Source of the DNA: Anaeramoeba ignava
Lineage: Eukaryota > Metamonada > Anaeramoebidae
Direction of reading: 5' to 3'
Assembly: GCA_028826165.1 (NCBI GenBank)
Contig: JAPDFW010000086.1
Location: 248,001-312,000 of the forward strand
Length of the DNA: 64,000 bases
Below the pieces are notes generated by a model. That model saw nothing but the letters and a program-made list of their open reading frames with translations. It did not search any database and was not told the DNA's origin. How positions within the stretch are numbered: position 1 is the first letter of the stretch; each line of letters starts with the position of its first letter. Position numbers and translations under genes: made by a program. Positions 1 through 10,895 of the stretch are shown here, one piece after another.

Positions 1-1
1 C

Positions 2-2855
2 CCAGCATTAGAAGATGATAAAGAAGATGTTAATCTTTTTGAAAAATTAAATAAATTCAAAGAGGATGTAAATTTATTAAAAGAATTTTTTTTAAAGAAA
101 AAGAAAAAATATTTATGAAAAATTTTCTTTTAAAATTATAATTGGTTTTTTTTTAGAAAAATGATAATGTTGTTGAAGAATTAGTTTTTGATGATGATGA
201 TGACGATGATGATGAAGATCCTGAAGATTTAAAAGCTAGAGATCGACAAACAAAATTATCAAATGATATTCTTAATTTAATTTCTAAACTTCAACCTGAA
301 GAAAAACCACAAACAATTTTATCAGTTTGCAATGATCTTGTACAATATTTCAATTCAAATTAAATTTAATTTAAAATTTAAAAAATATTTAAATTCAAAA
401 ATATTTAAATTCAAAAATATTTAAATTAAAAAATAATTAAATTCAATAAATAATTAAATTAAATTTAAAAATAATTAAATTCAAATTCAAAAAATAATTA
501 AATTTAAAAATAATTAAATTCAAAAATAATTAAATTCAATAAATAATTAAATTCAAAAAATATTTAAATTCAAAAATATTTAAATTCAAAAATAATTAAA
601 TTCAAATTCAAAAAATATTTAAATTCAATAAATAATTAAATTCAAAAAATATTTAAATTAAAAAATTTAAAAATATTTAAAAAAATTTTCAAAAAATTAA
701 ATTCAAAAATTAAAAAATATTTAAATTAAAAATATTAAATTCAAATTAAAAAAAATTTAGTACGAAATTTTCCAAAATAATCCAGAAACAAAAAATTACT
801 TAATCACTCATCATGGTGTAATTCCAATTATGGAAATGCTTGAATTATCCAATACGGAAGTATTACAAACAATATTAAAAGTAGTAAACAAAATCATAGA
901 AAACAACAACGTAATTCAAGAAAATTTATGTTTAATTGGAGGAATTCCAGCAATCATGAGGTTTTGCAGCAACGAATTCTCCAGTGATATTCGAGAACAA
1001 GCAGCTCAATTTGTTCATGAAATGTGTCACACAAGCAGAATGACACTTCAAATGTTTATTGCATGTCGAGGATTGCCAGTTTTAGTTGATCTTCTTGGAA
1101 TTGATTATCAAAAACAAAAGGAAATTATATTCAACACAATTATAGATATTGAGGCTGTTTTCCAATTAAAAAGTCCAACGCCTAAAAATGATTTTTGTAG
1201 ATTATTTGCTAAAGGCGGTTTATTATTACCTTTAGTTCGTGTTTTAAGAAAACTTAATTCAGATTTTTTATCTTCTTCAGGTCAAAAAGTTCAACCTAAA
1301 ATTGTCAAAAGATCAAATAGAAAAAAAAGTAATAAGAAATCTGTTGAATTATCTCAAGTTGTTTCTGATGATATTTTGAATAGTATTTTGAAAGATGAAA
1401 CTAAGCAGAAGTTTTTTAATTTTGAAAATAAAATTGTTGATTTATTTCTACTTTTTTCTCAAGCTGATTCTGCTGTTAAAAGGCAATTTGCGAAGATTAA
1501 AGTTTTAAAAAGTAAAAAATTTAAATTCAATTAAATTAAAAAATATTTAAATTAAATTAAATTAAATTAAAAAATATTTAAATTAAATTAAATTAAAAAA
1601 TATTTAAATTTAAATTAAAAAATATTTAAATTAAATTAAAAAATATTTAATTAAATTCAAAAATATTTAAATTCAATTAAATTAAAAAATATTTAAATTC
1701 AATTAAATTAAAAAATATTTAAATTAAATTCAAATTAAAAAATATTTAAATTTAAATTAAAAAATATTTAAATTCAATTAAATTAAAAAATATTTAATTA
1801 AATTCAAAAATATTTAAATTTAAATTAAAAAATATTTAAATTTAAATTAAAAAATATTTAAATTCAATTAAATTAAAAAATATTTAAATTAAATTCAAAT
1901 TAAAAAATATTTATTTAAATTCAAATTCAAAAAATATTTAAATTAAATTCAAAAAAATTAAAAAAATATTTAAATTAAATTAAATTCAAATTTTAAAGAA
2001 ATCATGAAAGTTTTACCAGAACTTCCAGATCAAATTGTAGCCAAAATGCTAAAATCAATCAAAAACATATCATTAGATCCAAACACATTATATGGACTTG
2101 AAAAATCATTTGCAATAGCAACACTAATCCCATTCCTTGCGCGAAGAGACGGAAACAAAACACTTCTTGGGGAAATACACAATCAAGTCTTAACAACATT
2201 ATATCATTTATGCCGAGTTAACAGAAATCGACAAGAAGAAGCAGCAGCACAAGGAATAATCCCGCATTTAAAAGAATTTATTCGGGAAAATTCGCCACTT
2301 AAACAATTTGCACTTCAAATTATTTGCGGAATGTCTCATGCTTCAAAAACAACAAGAAATCACTTGTGGAAAAATGATGGAATCAACTTCTACATGGAGT
2401 TGATGAATCTTCCTTATTGGAATACAATTGCATTGGATTCAATTTCAGTTTGGCTTGTTCATGATAAGCATCGCGTTGAAAATGCTTTGCTTCAAAAAAA
2501 TCATATTCAAACTTTGATTTCCTTATTTGATTCAACTAATGAAAGTTCTTTGAAATCAATGCTTGAATCTTTCGAAAGAATTTTGCGCAGTAAAAAAATC
2601 AATAAATTACTTGGTGAATTGGGTCTTGTTGAGAAAATTATTAAATCTTTATCTCATCCTGATGCGCAAGTTAGAATCAATCTTTTGAAAATGTTATTTT
2701 TGTTATATCAACATCATAATAATCCTTCAAAAATGATTTCGGATTATAATTTGTTGGAAATTATTAAGGATTTGAAAGAGAAAGATAATGGTGTTATTGT
2801 TACTGATATGGCTTCTAGATTTCTTAATGCTGCAAATTCTAATTCCATTTTATAA
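2..2855 (+). CDS. Cdc7/SepA/MAP3K-epsilon-like kinase, C-terminal armadillo region (5' partial)
   Basis: C-terminal 618 residues of a kinase of the septation-initiation family (fission yeast Cdc7, Dictyostelium SepA, plant MAP3K-epsilon). The kinase domain lies off the left edge. I infer exons 2-67, 157-339, 761-1511 and 1999-2855; phases 0, 0 and 1 keep one frame and all introns are GT-AG. What is seen: an acidic Asp run, then a helical ARM/HEAT-like region with the family's signature stretches TLQMFIACRGLPVLVDLL, NDFCRLFAKGG, RQEEAAAQGIIPHL, SPLKQFALQIICGMSHASK and WNTIALDSISVWL. From family knowledge, this region positions the kinase and supports cytokinesis/SIN signalling. The intron 2 splice restores the family motif across the junction (CNDL|YEIFQNNPE). 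Stop TAA at 2853-2855. The family call is firm; the symbol is left empty because orthology cannot be tested here. Confidence 0.85.
340..760 (+). repeat. Intron 2 of the SIN-type kinase, filled with AAATATTTAAATTC-type repeat
   Basis: Almost pure A/T with scattered C, built from variants of AAATATTTAAATTC and AAATAATTAAATTC. Donor GTACAATATT at 340, acceptor AATTTAG ending at 760. Intron 1 (68-156, 89 bp) is short and not repetitive. Confidence 0.75.
1512..1998 (+). repeat. Intron 3 of the SIN-type kinase, AAAAAATATTTAAATT repeat
   Basis: About 490 bp of AAAAAATATTTAAATT units with occasional TTC variants. It is related to, but more regular than, the repeat in intron 2. Donor GTAAAAAATT at 1512, acceptor TTTTAAAG ending at 1998. 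The phase 1 junction joins A to AA. Confidence 0.75.
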
Positions 2856-3289
2856 ATTCTTTAAAACATTCAAAAAATTTTTTCAAAAAGAATCATTTCA
2901 AAATTTATTTCTTTTCCTTTTTTTTTTCTTTTTTTTCTCTCAATAATTCAAACTAAAAAAAGCATTTAATTTTAATTTTAAATTTAATTTTAATTTTAAT
3001 ATTAATTTTAATTTTAATTTTAATTTTAATTTTGATATTAATTTTAATTTTGATTTTAATATTAATATTAATTTTAATTTTTATTTTAATTTTGATTTTA
3101 ATTTTAATTTTAATTTTAATTTTAATTTTAATTTTAATTTTAATTTTAATTTTAATTTTAATTTTAATTTTAATTTTAATTTTAATTTTAATTTTAATTT
3201 TAATTTAAATTTTAATATTAATTTTATTTTTAATTTTAATTTTAATTTTAATTTTAATTTTAATTTTATTTTTAATTTTGATTTAAATT
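2856..3289. repeat. Convergent intergenic spacer with (TAATTT)n array
   Basis: Between the kinase stop and the 3' end of OsmC copy 1. The first 100 bp are T-rich (likely 3' UTR/termination for the + gene). From about 2965 to 3289 the sequence is a TAATTT hexanucleotide array with TGATTT and TATTAA variants. No coding signal. Confidence 0.7.
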
Positions 3290-4400
3290 TTAATTTTGTT
3301 TTTCATCTTGATTTGATTTTGATAATCTTTCCCATTTTGAAGTAAATTTAATTTTTGGATGAGTTCCAAACATATTAGTAATTGGACATGTTTTTTCAGC
3401 AAGATCCACAATTTCTTGAATTATTTTATCATCAGCTTCACATTCTAATTTAAGTTGAACTTCTATTGTTTGAAAACCTGAAAAAATTTCTAAATTTTCG
3501 AAAGCTTTTGGATCTAATTCTCCATTAACTTGAATTTTAACTTCTCCAATTTGAACATTCTTTTGTTTTGCAACAAGTCTAATAAGAATTACTTCACAAC
3601 CAGCTAAACTTGAAAGAAGAAGATAAATTGGACTTGGTCCTGTCTATTATTTTGATTAAATTTATATTTTGATTTAAATTTATATTTTGATTTAAATTTA
3701 TATTTTGATTTAAATTTATATTTTGATTTAAATTTATATTTTGATTTTAAATTATATATTTTGATTTAAATTTAAATTATAATTTGATTTTAAATTATTT
3801 ATATTTTATAATTTAATTTATAATTTTGATTTAAATTATAATTTGGATTTTAAATTATATTTTTTTGATTTTAAATTTATAATATTTTGATTTAAATTTA
3901 TATTTTGGATTTAAATTATAATTTTGATTTAAATTTATAATTTAATTTTTGGATTTTGATTTAAATTTATATTTTGATTTTTGATTTAATATTTATATTT
4001 TGATTTTGAATTATATTTTGATTTAAATTTATATTTTGATTTAAATTTATATTTTGAATTTAAATTTATATTTTGAATTTAAATTTATATTTTGAATTTA
4101 AATTTATATTTTGAATTTAAATTTATATTTTGAATTTAAATTATATTTTGAATTTAAATTATAATTTGATTTATATTTATATTTTTGGATTTAAATTAAT
4201 TTATAATTGAATAAGTGAATATATTTTATGTTCCTCCATATTTTTAGATTCATCAATATCAAATTGAAATTTTTGTAATTTATATTTTTTAAAGGTTCTT
4301 CTATTTGAGAAAATTATATTTACGATTTACAGGAAACATTTTTGAATTTAAAAGAATTTAAAAGAAAATTTAAAAATATTTTGAATTTAAAATTTAGTTT
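3290..4400 (-). pseudogene. OsmC copy 1: intact exon 2, decayed exon 1
   Basis: Exon 2 (3643-3290) is open for 117 codons and starts at the same conserved junction as the other copies (acceptor AATAG, then TGPSP). It keeps both OsmC-family cysteines, in SSLAGCEVILIRL and KTCPITNMFGTHP, and ends in TAA. The matching exon 1 is recognisable at about 4225-4400: FQFDIDES is readable near 4250-4275, but single-base indels break the frame, an in-frame stop appears upstream, and the GT donor after the expected GG(D/T) motif is lost. No start Met or presequence survives. I therefore call it a probable pseudogene. An unknown alternative first exon is possible. Confidence 0.65.
3644..4224 (-). repeat. 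Intron-equivalent repeat of OsmC copy 1
   Basis: Array of about 17-bp units reading TTTGATTTAAATTTATAT on the + strand, drifting to TTTGAATTTAAATTTATA near 4050-4150. It sits exactly where the intron lies in the other OsmC copies, but its unit differs from theirs. Confidence 0.7.
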
Positions 4401-4769
4401 GTTTTGATTATTTAATTTAATTTATTTTAAAAATTTTCAAAAATAATTGAATTTGAAAAATGAAAAAGAAAAATAAAAAAAGCAAAAAAAATTTGATTTG
4501 TGATTTAATTTGATTTTCAATTTGATTTAAATTTTGATTTAATTTAAATTTTAATTTGATTTTCAATTTGATTTTGATTTTGATTTTGATTTTGATTTTG
4601 ATTAATTTGATTTTGATTTTAATTTTGATTTAAAATTTTGATTTTGATTTAAATTTTGATTTTGATTTTGATTTTGATTTTGATTTGAATTTTGATTTAA
4701 AATTTTGATTTAAATTTTGATTTTGATTTTGATTTGAATTGTGATTTAAAATTTGGATTTGATTTTGAT
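4401..4769. repeat. Spacer between OsmC copies 1 and 2, (TTTGAT)n
   Basis: AT-rich, non-repetitive for about 90 bp, then (TTTGAT)n/TTTGATTTAAA from about 4495 up to the stop of copy 2. It should contain the promoter side of copy 1 and the 3' UTR of copy 2. Confidence 0.6.
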
Positions 4770-5512
4770 TTAAAATTTTGATTTTTTTAATCTTTCCCAT
4801 TCATTTGTGAATTTAATTTTTGGATGTGTTCCTAACATACTTGCAACTGGACATCTTTGTCTTGCTGCTTCCATTACTTCATGTAATGTTTTATCATCAG
4901 CTTCTGATTCTAATTTAAATCGAACATCTATTGTTTGATATCCTGGATAAACATTTGGATCTCCATATAATCCTTTTAAATCAATTCCTCCATCAACTTC
5001 AACTTGAACTTCTCCTATTTTTACTTTTTTTTCTTTTGCAACAAGTCTTAAAAGAATCATTTCACAACCAGCTAAACTTGAAAGAACAACATAAAGTGGA
5101 TTTGGTCCTGTCTATTATTTTTATTAAATATTGAATTTGATTTGATTTGATTTGATTTGATTTGATTTAATTTGATTTAATTTGATTTAATTTGATTTAA
5201 TTTAATATTAAATATTGAATTGAATATTAAATATTGAATTGAATATTAAATATTAAATTAAATATTTAATTTGATTTAATTTGATTTGATTTAATTTAAT
5301 TTAATTTAATTTGGTTTAAAAAATACATTATCTCCACCTAATTTTTTGATCTCATCAATATCAATTTTAAAATCTGCTAATTGTAATTTTGTGTGTAAAG
5401 GTTCTTTTGGTTGAGAAACTCCACTTACTTTTATAGGAAACAATTTTGAAGCAGAACGAAGAAAAAGAGAAGAAAAAGATTTTGTTGGTTTAGCAGAAAT
5501 TGCACTTAACAT
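4770..5512 (-). CDS. OsmC-family protein, copy 2, with organelle-type presequence
   Basis: Two exons, 5512-5327 and 5111-4770, phase 0, 175 aa, spliced as GGDN|TGPNPLYVV, which rebuilds the conserved OsmC entry motif. OsmC/Ohr proteins are thiol peroxidases that reduce organic hydroperoxides. Both redox cysteines are present (SSLAGCEMILLRL and QRCPVASMLG). Exon 1 starts MLSAISAKPTKSFSSLFLR, a Ser/Arg/Lys-rich, acid-free leader typical of mitochondrial or hydrogenosomal import signals, so the organelle matrix is the inferred location. OsmC in hydrogenosomes is known from other anaerobic protists. The intron (5326-5112, 215 bp) is GTATTTTTT...AATAG and filled with TTTGATTTAA/ATATTGAATT units. 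This is the cleanest copy in the array and the reference for judging the others. Confidence 0.88.
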
Positions 5513-5689
5513 TTTAATTAAAAGAAAACTAATCGAAAAATAAATATTTTTTTTAATTCAAAAATTTTCTATCCCTTTTCTTTTTTTGGAAACATGATTT
5601 GGATTTTCTTTGTTGATGTGGAATTTTTTGTGTAAAATAATTAAGATTTGGGGTTTCAATTTTTGGATAAACCAATTTGGAAAAATGAA
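5513..5689. promoter_or_regulatory. Upstream region of OsmC copy 2
   Basis: About 175 bp of unique sequence just upstream of the copy 2 start (- strand). It contains runs of A/T and a GAAAAAGGG-like block. No recognisable motif beyond T-rich stretches on the coding strand. Confidence 0.35.
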
Positions 5690-6795
5690 TCACTTAAAAA
5701 ATTTTATTTACAAATTTATTTACAAATTTATTTTTAAATTTATTTACAAATCTATTTATAAATCTATTTACAAATTTAGTTACAAATTTATTTATAAATT
5801 TATTTACAAATTTATTTACAAATTTATTTACAAATTTATTTACAAATTTATTTATAAATCTTATTTACAAATTTATTTACAAATCTATTTACAAATCTAT
5901 TTACAAATTTATTTACAAATCTATTTATAAATTTATTTACAAATTTATTTACAAATTTATTTACAAATTTATTTACAAATCTATTTATAAATCTATTTAC
6001 AAATTTATTTATAAATCTATTTTAAATTTATTTATAAATTTATTTACAAATTTATTTACAAATTTATTTCTTTTTTTATTTACAAATTTATTTTATAAAA
6101 TTTTATTTATAAATTTATTTACAAATTTATTTAAAAATTTATTTACAAATTTATTTTACAAATTTATTTACAAATTTATTTACAAATTTATTTACAAATT
6201 TATTTATAAAATCTATTTATAAATTTATTTAAATCTATTTTTAAATTTATTTATAAATTTATTTACAAATTTATTTACAAATCTATTTATAAATTTATTT
6301 ATAAATTTATTTACAAATTTATTTACAAATCTATTTACAAATTTATTTATAAATTTATTTATAAAATCTATTTACAAATTTATTTACAAATTTATTTACA
6401 AATTTAGTTACAAATTTATTTACAAATTTATTTACAAATCTATTTATAAATCTATTTACAAATCTATTTACAAATTTATTTACAAATTCATTTTCACTCT
6501 ACTTACAAATTTATTTACAAATCTATTTACAAATTTATTTACAAATTTATTTACAAATTTATTTACAAATTTATTTACAAATCTATTTACAAATTTAGTT
6601 ACAAATTTATTTACAAATTTATTTATAAATCTATTTACAAATCTATTTACAAATTTATTTACAAATTTATTTACAAATTTATTTACAAATCTATTTATAA
6701 ATCTATTTATAAATTTATTTACAAATTTATTTATAAATCTATTTATAAATCTATTTACAAATTTATTTACAAATTTATTTACAAATCTATTTATA
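5690..6795. repeat. 12-bp minisatellite TTTACAAATTTA
   Basis: About 90 tandem copies of a 12-bp unit (TTTACAAATTTA, variants TTTATAAATCTA and TTTACAAATCTA) in the spacer between OsmC copies 2 and 3. C appears mainly at two positions of the unit (ACA versus ATA, and CTA versus TTA). An open frame in it is repeat-derived, not a gene. Confidence 0.9.
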
Positions 6796-6995
6796 AATTT
6801 GTTGATAATTGTTTGAAGAATTTATTTTAGAATATAGTTGAAAAATTAATTTGAATTATGAATGAAAGAATTTATTTAAAAATGTAATTGGAATGAAAAA
6901 TCTTGAAGTAAATTTTTAAACTAAAATGTAATTGCTTGAATTTGATTTGGATTTTGATTTTGATTTTTGATTTTGATTTTGAATTGTGATTTAAT
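6796..6995. other. 3' flank of OsmC copy 3
   Basis: Unique AT-rich sequence then (TTTGAT)n, the same kind of flank seen 3' of copies 1 and 2. Nothing coding seen. Confidence 0.5.
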
Positions 6996-8785
6996 TTAAT
7001 TTTTTGATTTTGATAATCTTTCCCATTTTGAAGTAAATGTAATTTTTGGATGAGTTCCTACTATGCTAGCAATTGGACATTTTTTTTCAGCAAGTTCAAA
7101 AACTTCATGAATTGTTTTATCATCAGCTTCTGATTCTAATTTCATTTCAACTTCTATTTTTTGAAAACCTGGAAAAATATCAGGATTTCTAAATGATGTT
7201 GGATCTAATTCTCCATTAACTTCAATTTGAACTTCTCCTATTTGGACTTTCTTTTGTCTTGCAACAAGTCTAAAAAGAACTACTTCACAACCAGCTAAAC
7301 TTGAAAGCATAACATGAAGTGGACTTGGTCCTGTCTATTATTTTTATTGAATATTGATTTGAATATTGATTTGAATATTGAATATTGAATTGAATATTGA
7401 ATTGAATATTAATTTGAATATTGATTTGATTATTGAATATTAAATATTGAATTGAATTGATTTGATTATTTAATTGAATTGAATATTAAATTGGATATTG
7501 AATTGAATATTAAATATTGAATATTGAATATTGAATATTAAATATTAAATATTGAATTAAATATTGAATTGAATATTGAATTGAATATTGAATATTGAAA
7601 ATTGAATATTAAATATTGAATTGAATATTGAATATTGAAAATTGAATATTAAATATTGAATTGAATATTGAATTGAATATTGATTTGAATATTGAATATT
7701 GAATTGAATTGAAAATTGAATTGAATATTAAATCATTGCTGAATATTTAATTTGATTTGAATATTATTTTTGAAAAACCTGGAAAAAATATATTAAATTG
7801 AATATTAAATGAATATTGAATATTGAATATTCTCCATTGAATATTGAATTTGAATATCCTATTTTAAATACTGAATCTTTAAATATGAAATAACAAATAT
7901 TAAATTGAATATTTTGAATATTAAATTTGAATATTGAAATTGAATATTAAATATTGAAATGGATATTGAATTAAATATTAAAAATTGAATTGAATATTAA
8001 ATATTAAATATTGAATATATTAAATTGAATATTGAATTGAATATTAAATTGAATATTGAATTAAATACGAAATTAAATATTAAATATTGAATATTGAATA
8101 TTAAATATTAAATTAACTTGAATATTGAATATTGAAATTGAATATTGAATATTGAATATTAAATGAAATTGAATATTGAATATTGAATTTGAATGAAATT
8201 GAATATTAAATTGAATATTGAATTGAATAATTAAATATTGAATATTGAATTGAATATTAAATTGAATTGAATATTGAATTGAATATTAAATATTAAAAAT
8301 TGAATTGAATATTAAATATTGAATTGAATATTGAATTGATTTGATTATTTAATTGAATATTGAATTGAATATTAAATATTGAAAATTGAATTGAAAATTG
8401 AATTAAATATTGAATTGAATATTAAATATTGAAAATTGAATTGAATATTGAATATTAAATATTGAATATTAAATTGATTTGAATATTAAATTGAATATTG
8501 AATTAAATATTGAATTGAATATTGAATATTGAATTAAATATTGATTTGAATATTGATTTAAATATTAATTTGAATATTGAATTAAATTGATAAAAATACT
8601 TCTGTTCCTCCAATTTTTTTCGGCTCGTCAATATCAAATTGATATTTCTCTGCTTGAATTTTTATGTGTAAAGGTTCTTTTTGTTGTGAAACTCCACTTA
8701 CTTTTATAGGAAACAATTTTGAAGCAGAACGAAGAAAAAGAGAAGAAAAAGATTTTTTTGGTTTCACAGAAATTGCACTTAACAT
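6996..8785 (-). CDS. OsmC-family protein, copy 3
   Basis: Exons 8785-8600 (62 codons) and 7334-6996 (113 codons with stop), 174 aa. Same intron position and phase as copy 2: GGTE|TGPSPLHVM. The presequence MLSAISVKPKKSFSSLFLR is nearly identical to copy 2, which implies recent duplication or conversion of exon 1. Both cysteines are kept (SSLAGCEVVLFRL and EKKCPIASIVG). The intron is 1265 bp (8599-7335), GTATTTTTA...AATAG, about six times longer than in copy 2, packed with ATTGAATATT units, and contains a decayed exon 2 fossil. Likely the same organic-peroxide detoxification role in the same organelle. Confidence 0.85.
7335..8599 (-). repeat. Intron of OsmC copy 3, ATTGAATATT repeat
   Basis: 1.26 kb of ATTGAATATT / ATTAAATATT units in irregular order. 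The intron is interrupted once, at about 7730-7910, by non-repeat sequence derived from an OsmC exon. Confidence 0.8.
7730..7910 (-). pseudogene. Decayed OsmC exon 2 fossil inside the copy 3 intron
   Basis: Within the ATTGAATATT repeat, islands match functional exon 2 in the same order and orientation: ATCATTGC (about 7733), TTTTTGAAAAACCTGGAAAA (about 7767), TTCTCCATTG (about 7829), then TCCTATTTTA (about 7857). In copy 3 itself the corresponding blocks lie at 7066-7073, 7158-7176, 7208-7217 and 7232-7240. Spacing is preserved roughly, with repeat units between the islands. No frame survives. Confidence 0.6.
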
Positions 8786-9044
8786 TTTAATTAAACCGCC
8801 AAATGAAAAATGAAAACAAAAAAATGAAAAAATTAAAGAAATTTTAAAAAAAAATTTCCTTTCAAAAATTAAATAAGATTTTGGAATAAGATTTTATTAC
8901 TCTTGTTGTTATTTGATTAACTTTTTTTTGGAAAGAAAATTTTGAAAGAAAATTGATTAAAAAAAATGGAAAAAACTTTTTTTTGGAATTGAAAAAGTGG
9001 AATTTAGAAAAGTGGAATTAGAGTTTGAAAATTGAATTAAACTT
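8786..9044. promoter_or_regulatory. Spacer between OsmC copies 3 and 4
   Basis: 259 bp of mostly unique sequence covering the upstream side of copy 3 and the 3' end of copy 4. It contains a 44-bp block (8889-8932) that recurs exactly at 10852-10895 upstream of copy 4. Confidence 0.5.
8889..8932 (-). promoter_or_regulatory. 44-bp block shared upstream of OsmC copies 3 and 4 (first occurrence)
   Basis: Exact 44-bp match to 10852-10895, with core TTACTCTTGTTGTTATTTGA on the + strand. It sits about 105 bp upstream of the copy 3 start. It may be a regulatory element or simply the boundary of the duplicated unit. Confidence 0.5.
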
Positions 9045-10464
9045 TTATAATCGTTCCCATTTTGTTGTGAATTTAATATTTGGATTAGTTGATAGCATCA
9101 TTGCAACTGGACATCTTTTTGAAGCAGCTTCAACTACTTCTTGAAGAAGTTTATCATCAGCTTTTGATTCTAATTTCATTTCAACTTCTATTGTTTGAAA
9201 ACCTGGGAAAACACTAAGATCTCCTTTTAAGCCACTTTTATCTAATTTTCCATTAATATTCATTTTTACATCACCAATCTCTACTTTTTTCTCCTTGGCA
9301 ATCATTCTCAAAAGAACTACTTCACAACCAGCTAATCCTGAAAGAGTAACATAAAGTGGATTTGGTCCTTTCTATTATTTTTATTAAATATTGAATATTA
9401 AATTAAATATTGAATATTAAATATTGAATTGAATATTAAATTGAATATTAAATTGAATATTAAATTAAATATTAAATTGAAAATTGAATATTAAATATTA
9501 AATATTGAATATTGAATATTGAATATTGAATATTAAATATTGAATTGAATTGAATATTAAATTAAATATTAAATTGAATATTAAATATTGATTTGAATTA
9601 AATATTAAATTGAATATTGAATTGAATATTTAAATTGAATATTAAATTGAATTGAATATTGATTTGAAATTAAAATATGAATAAATATTAAATATTGAAT
9701 TAAATATTAAATGAATTGAATTGAATATTAAATATGAATAAATGAATTGAATATTGAATTGAATATTAATTTGAATATTAAATTAAATATTAAATTGAAT
9801 ATTAAATTAAATATTAAATTGAAAATTGAAAATATTAAAATTGAAAATTGAATTGAATATTGATTTGAATATTAAATTATATTGAATTTGAATATTAAAT
9901 TGAATATTGAATTAAATATTAAATATTGATTTTGAATTAAATATTAAATTGAATATTGAATTGAATATTAAATTGAATATTGAATTGAATATTGAATTGA
10001 ATATTAAATATTGAATTAAATATTGAATTGAATATTAAATATTGAATATTAAATTAAATATTAAATTGAATATTAAATTGAATATTAAATTGAATATTAA
10101 ATATTGAATTGAATTAAATATTGAATTAAATATTATATTGAATATTAAATATTGATTTGAATTAAATATTAAATATTGATTTGAATTAAATATTAAATAT
10201 TGATTTGAATATTAAATATTAAATTGAATATTGAATTGAATATTAAATTAAATTAAATATTAAATTAAAAGAAATTACATTATTTCCTCCTAGATTTTTG
10301 GGTTCGTCACAATGAACCTGAAAATTTGCTGCTTGGGATTGTGTGTGTAAAGGCTCTTCTTTCTTTCCTATTGTGGATACTTTTATATTTACCCATTCTG
10401 AAGCAAACCTCGAAAAACTAGAAAGGAAAGGATTTTTTGGTTTAGTAAAAAAAGATTTAATCAT
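9045..10464 (-). CDS. OsmC-family protein, copy 4 (most diverged)
   Basis: Exons 10464-10279 (62 codons) and 9371-9045 (109 codons with stop), 170 aa. Same intron position: GGNN|KGPNPLYVT. The Thr that opens exon 2 in all other copies is Lys here. Both cysteines remain (SGLAGCEVVLLRM and SKRCPVAMML). The C-terminus stops at KWERL without the Lys/Ser tail of copies 1-3. The presequence MIKSFFTKPKNPFLSSFSR differs in sequence but keeps the acid-free, basic, hydroxylated character. Donor GTAATTTC, acceptor AATAG. The exon 1 mature part has diverged strongly from copies 2 and 3, so this is the oldest branch or has an altered function. Confidence 0.82.
9372..10278 (-). repeat. Intron of OsmC copy 4, ATTGAATATTAAAT repeat
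   Basis: 907 bp of ATTGAATATTAAATATTAA-type units, the same family as the copy 3 intron and different from the copy 1 intron-equivalent. No exon-like islands seen. Confidence 0.75.
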
Positions 10465-10850
10465 TGAAATAATTTCTTTGAAAGAAAGAAAAAATGAATT
10501 GAAAAAATTAAATGAATCTTAAGGGATAATTATTTTTGAAAAGATGATTTGGCAAGTTTTTTTTTGTAAAGATTTGTTTTTTGTTTTTAATTATTGACTA
10601 TACAAATGATCAAATTAAATAAAAAGTAAAAAGAATTGCTTCTTTAAATTTGAATGAAGAAATAAAAAGAAAAAAGAATAAGATTGAGTTAATGAATTTC
10701 GATTAACCAATTTGTAAAAAAAAAAGCAAAAATTGATCAATTTATAATTTCTCAATCAAACATTAGAAAATTGAAGAGAACTTTTCTGAGATAAATCCTC
10801 AACAAAAGTATTAAGATTTTTAATTAAATTTTGAATTAAGATTTTGAATT
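10465..10850. promoter_or_regulatory. Upstream region of OsmC copy 4
   Basis: Unique AT-rich sequence on the promoter side of copy 4. No convincing gene. Includes a GAAAGAAAGAAAA tract next to the start codon. Confidence 0.35.
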
Positions 10851-10851
10851 T

Positions 10852-10895
10852 AGATTTTATTACTCTTGTTGTTATTTGATTAACTTTTTTTTGGA
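10852..10895 (-). promoter_or_regulatory. 44-bp block shared upstream of OsmC copies 3 and 4 (second occurrence)
   Basis: Identical to 8889-8932 and about 390 bp upstream of the copy 4 start. The flanks differ: this copy runs straight into a TTTGGATTTG repeat. Confidence 0.5.

Noticed and set aside
5610-5930. 106-codon open frame rich in Tyr/Lys/Phe/Ile
   Set aside because: Lies in the TTTACAAATTTA minisatellite; 12-bp periodicity keeps the frame open without coding selection.
5690-6795. Telomeric repeat
   Set aside because: TTTACAAATTTA lacks the G-rich strand of telomeres and lies between two genes.
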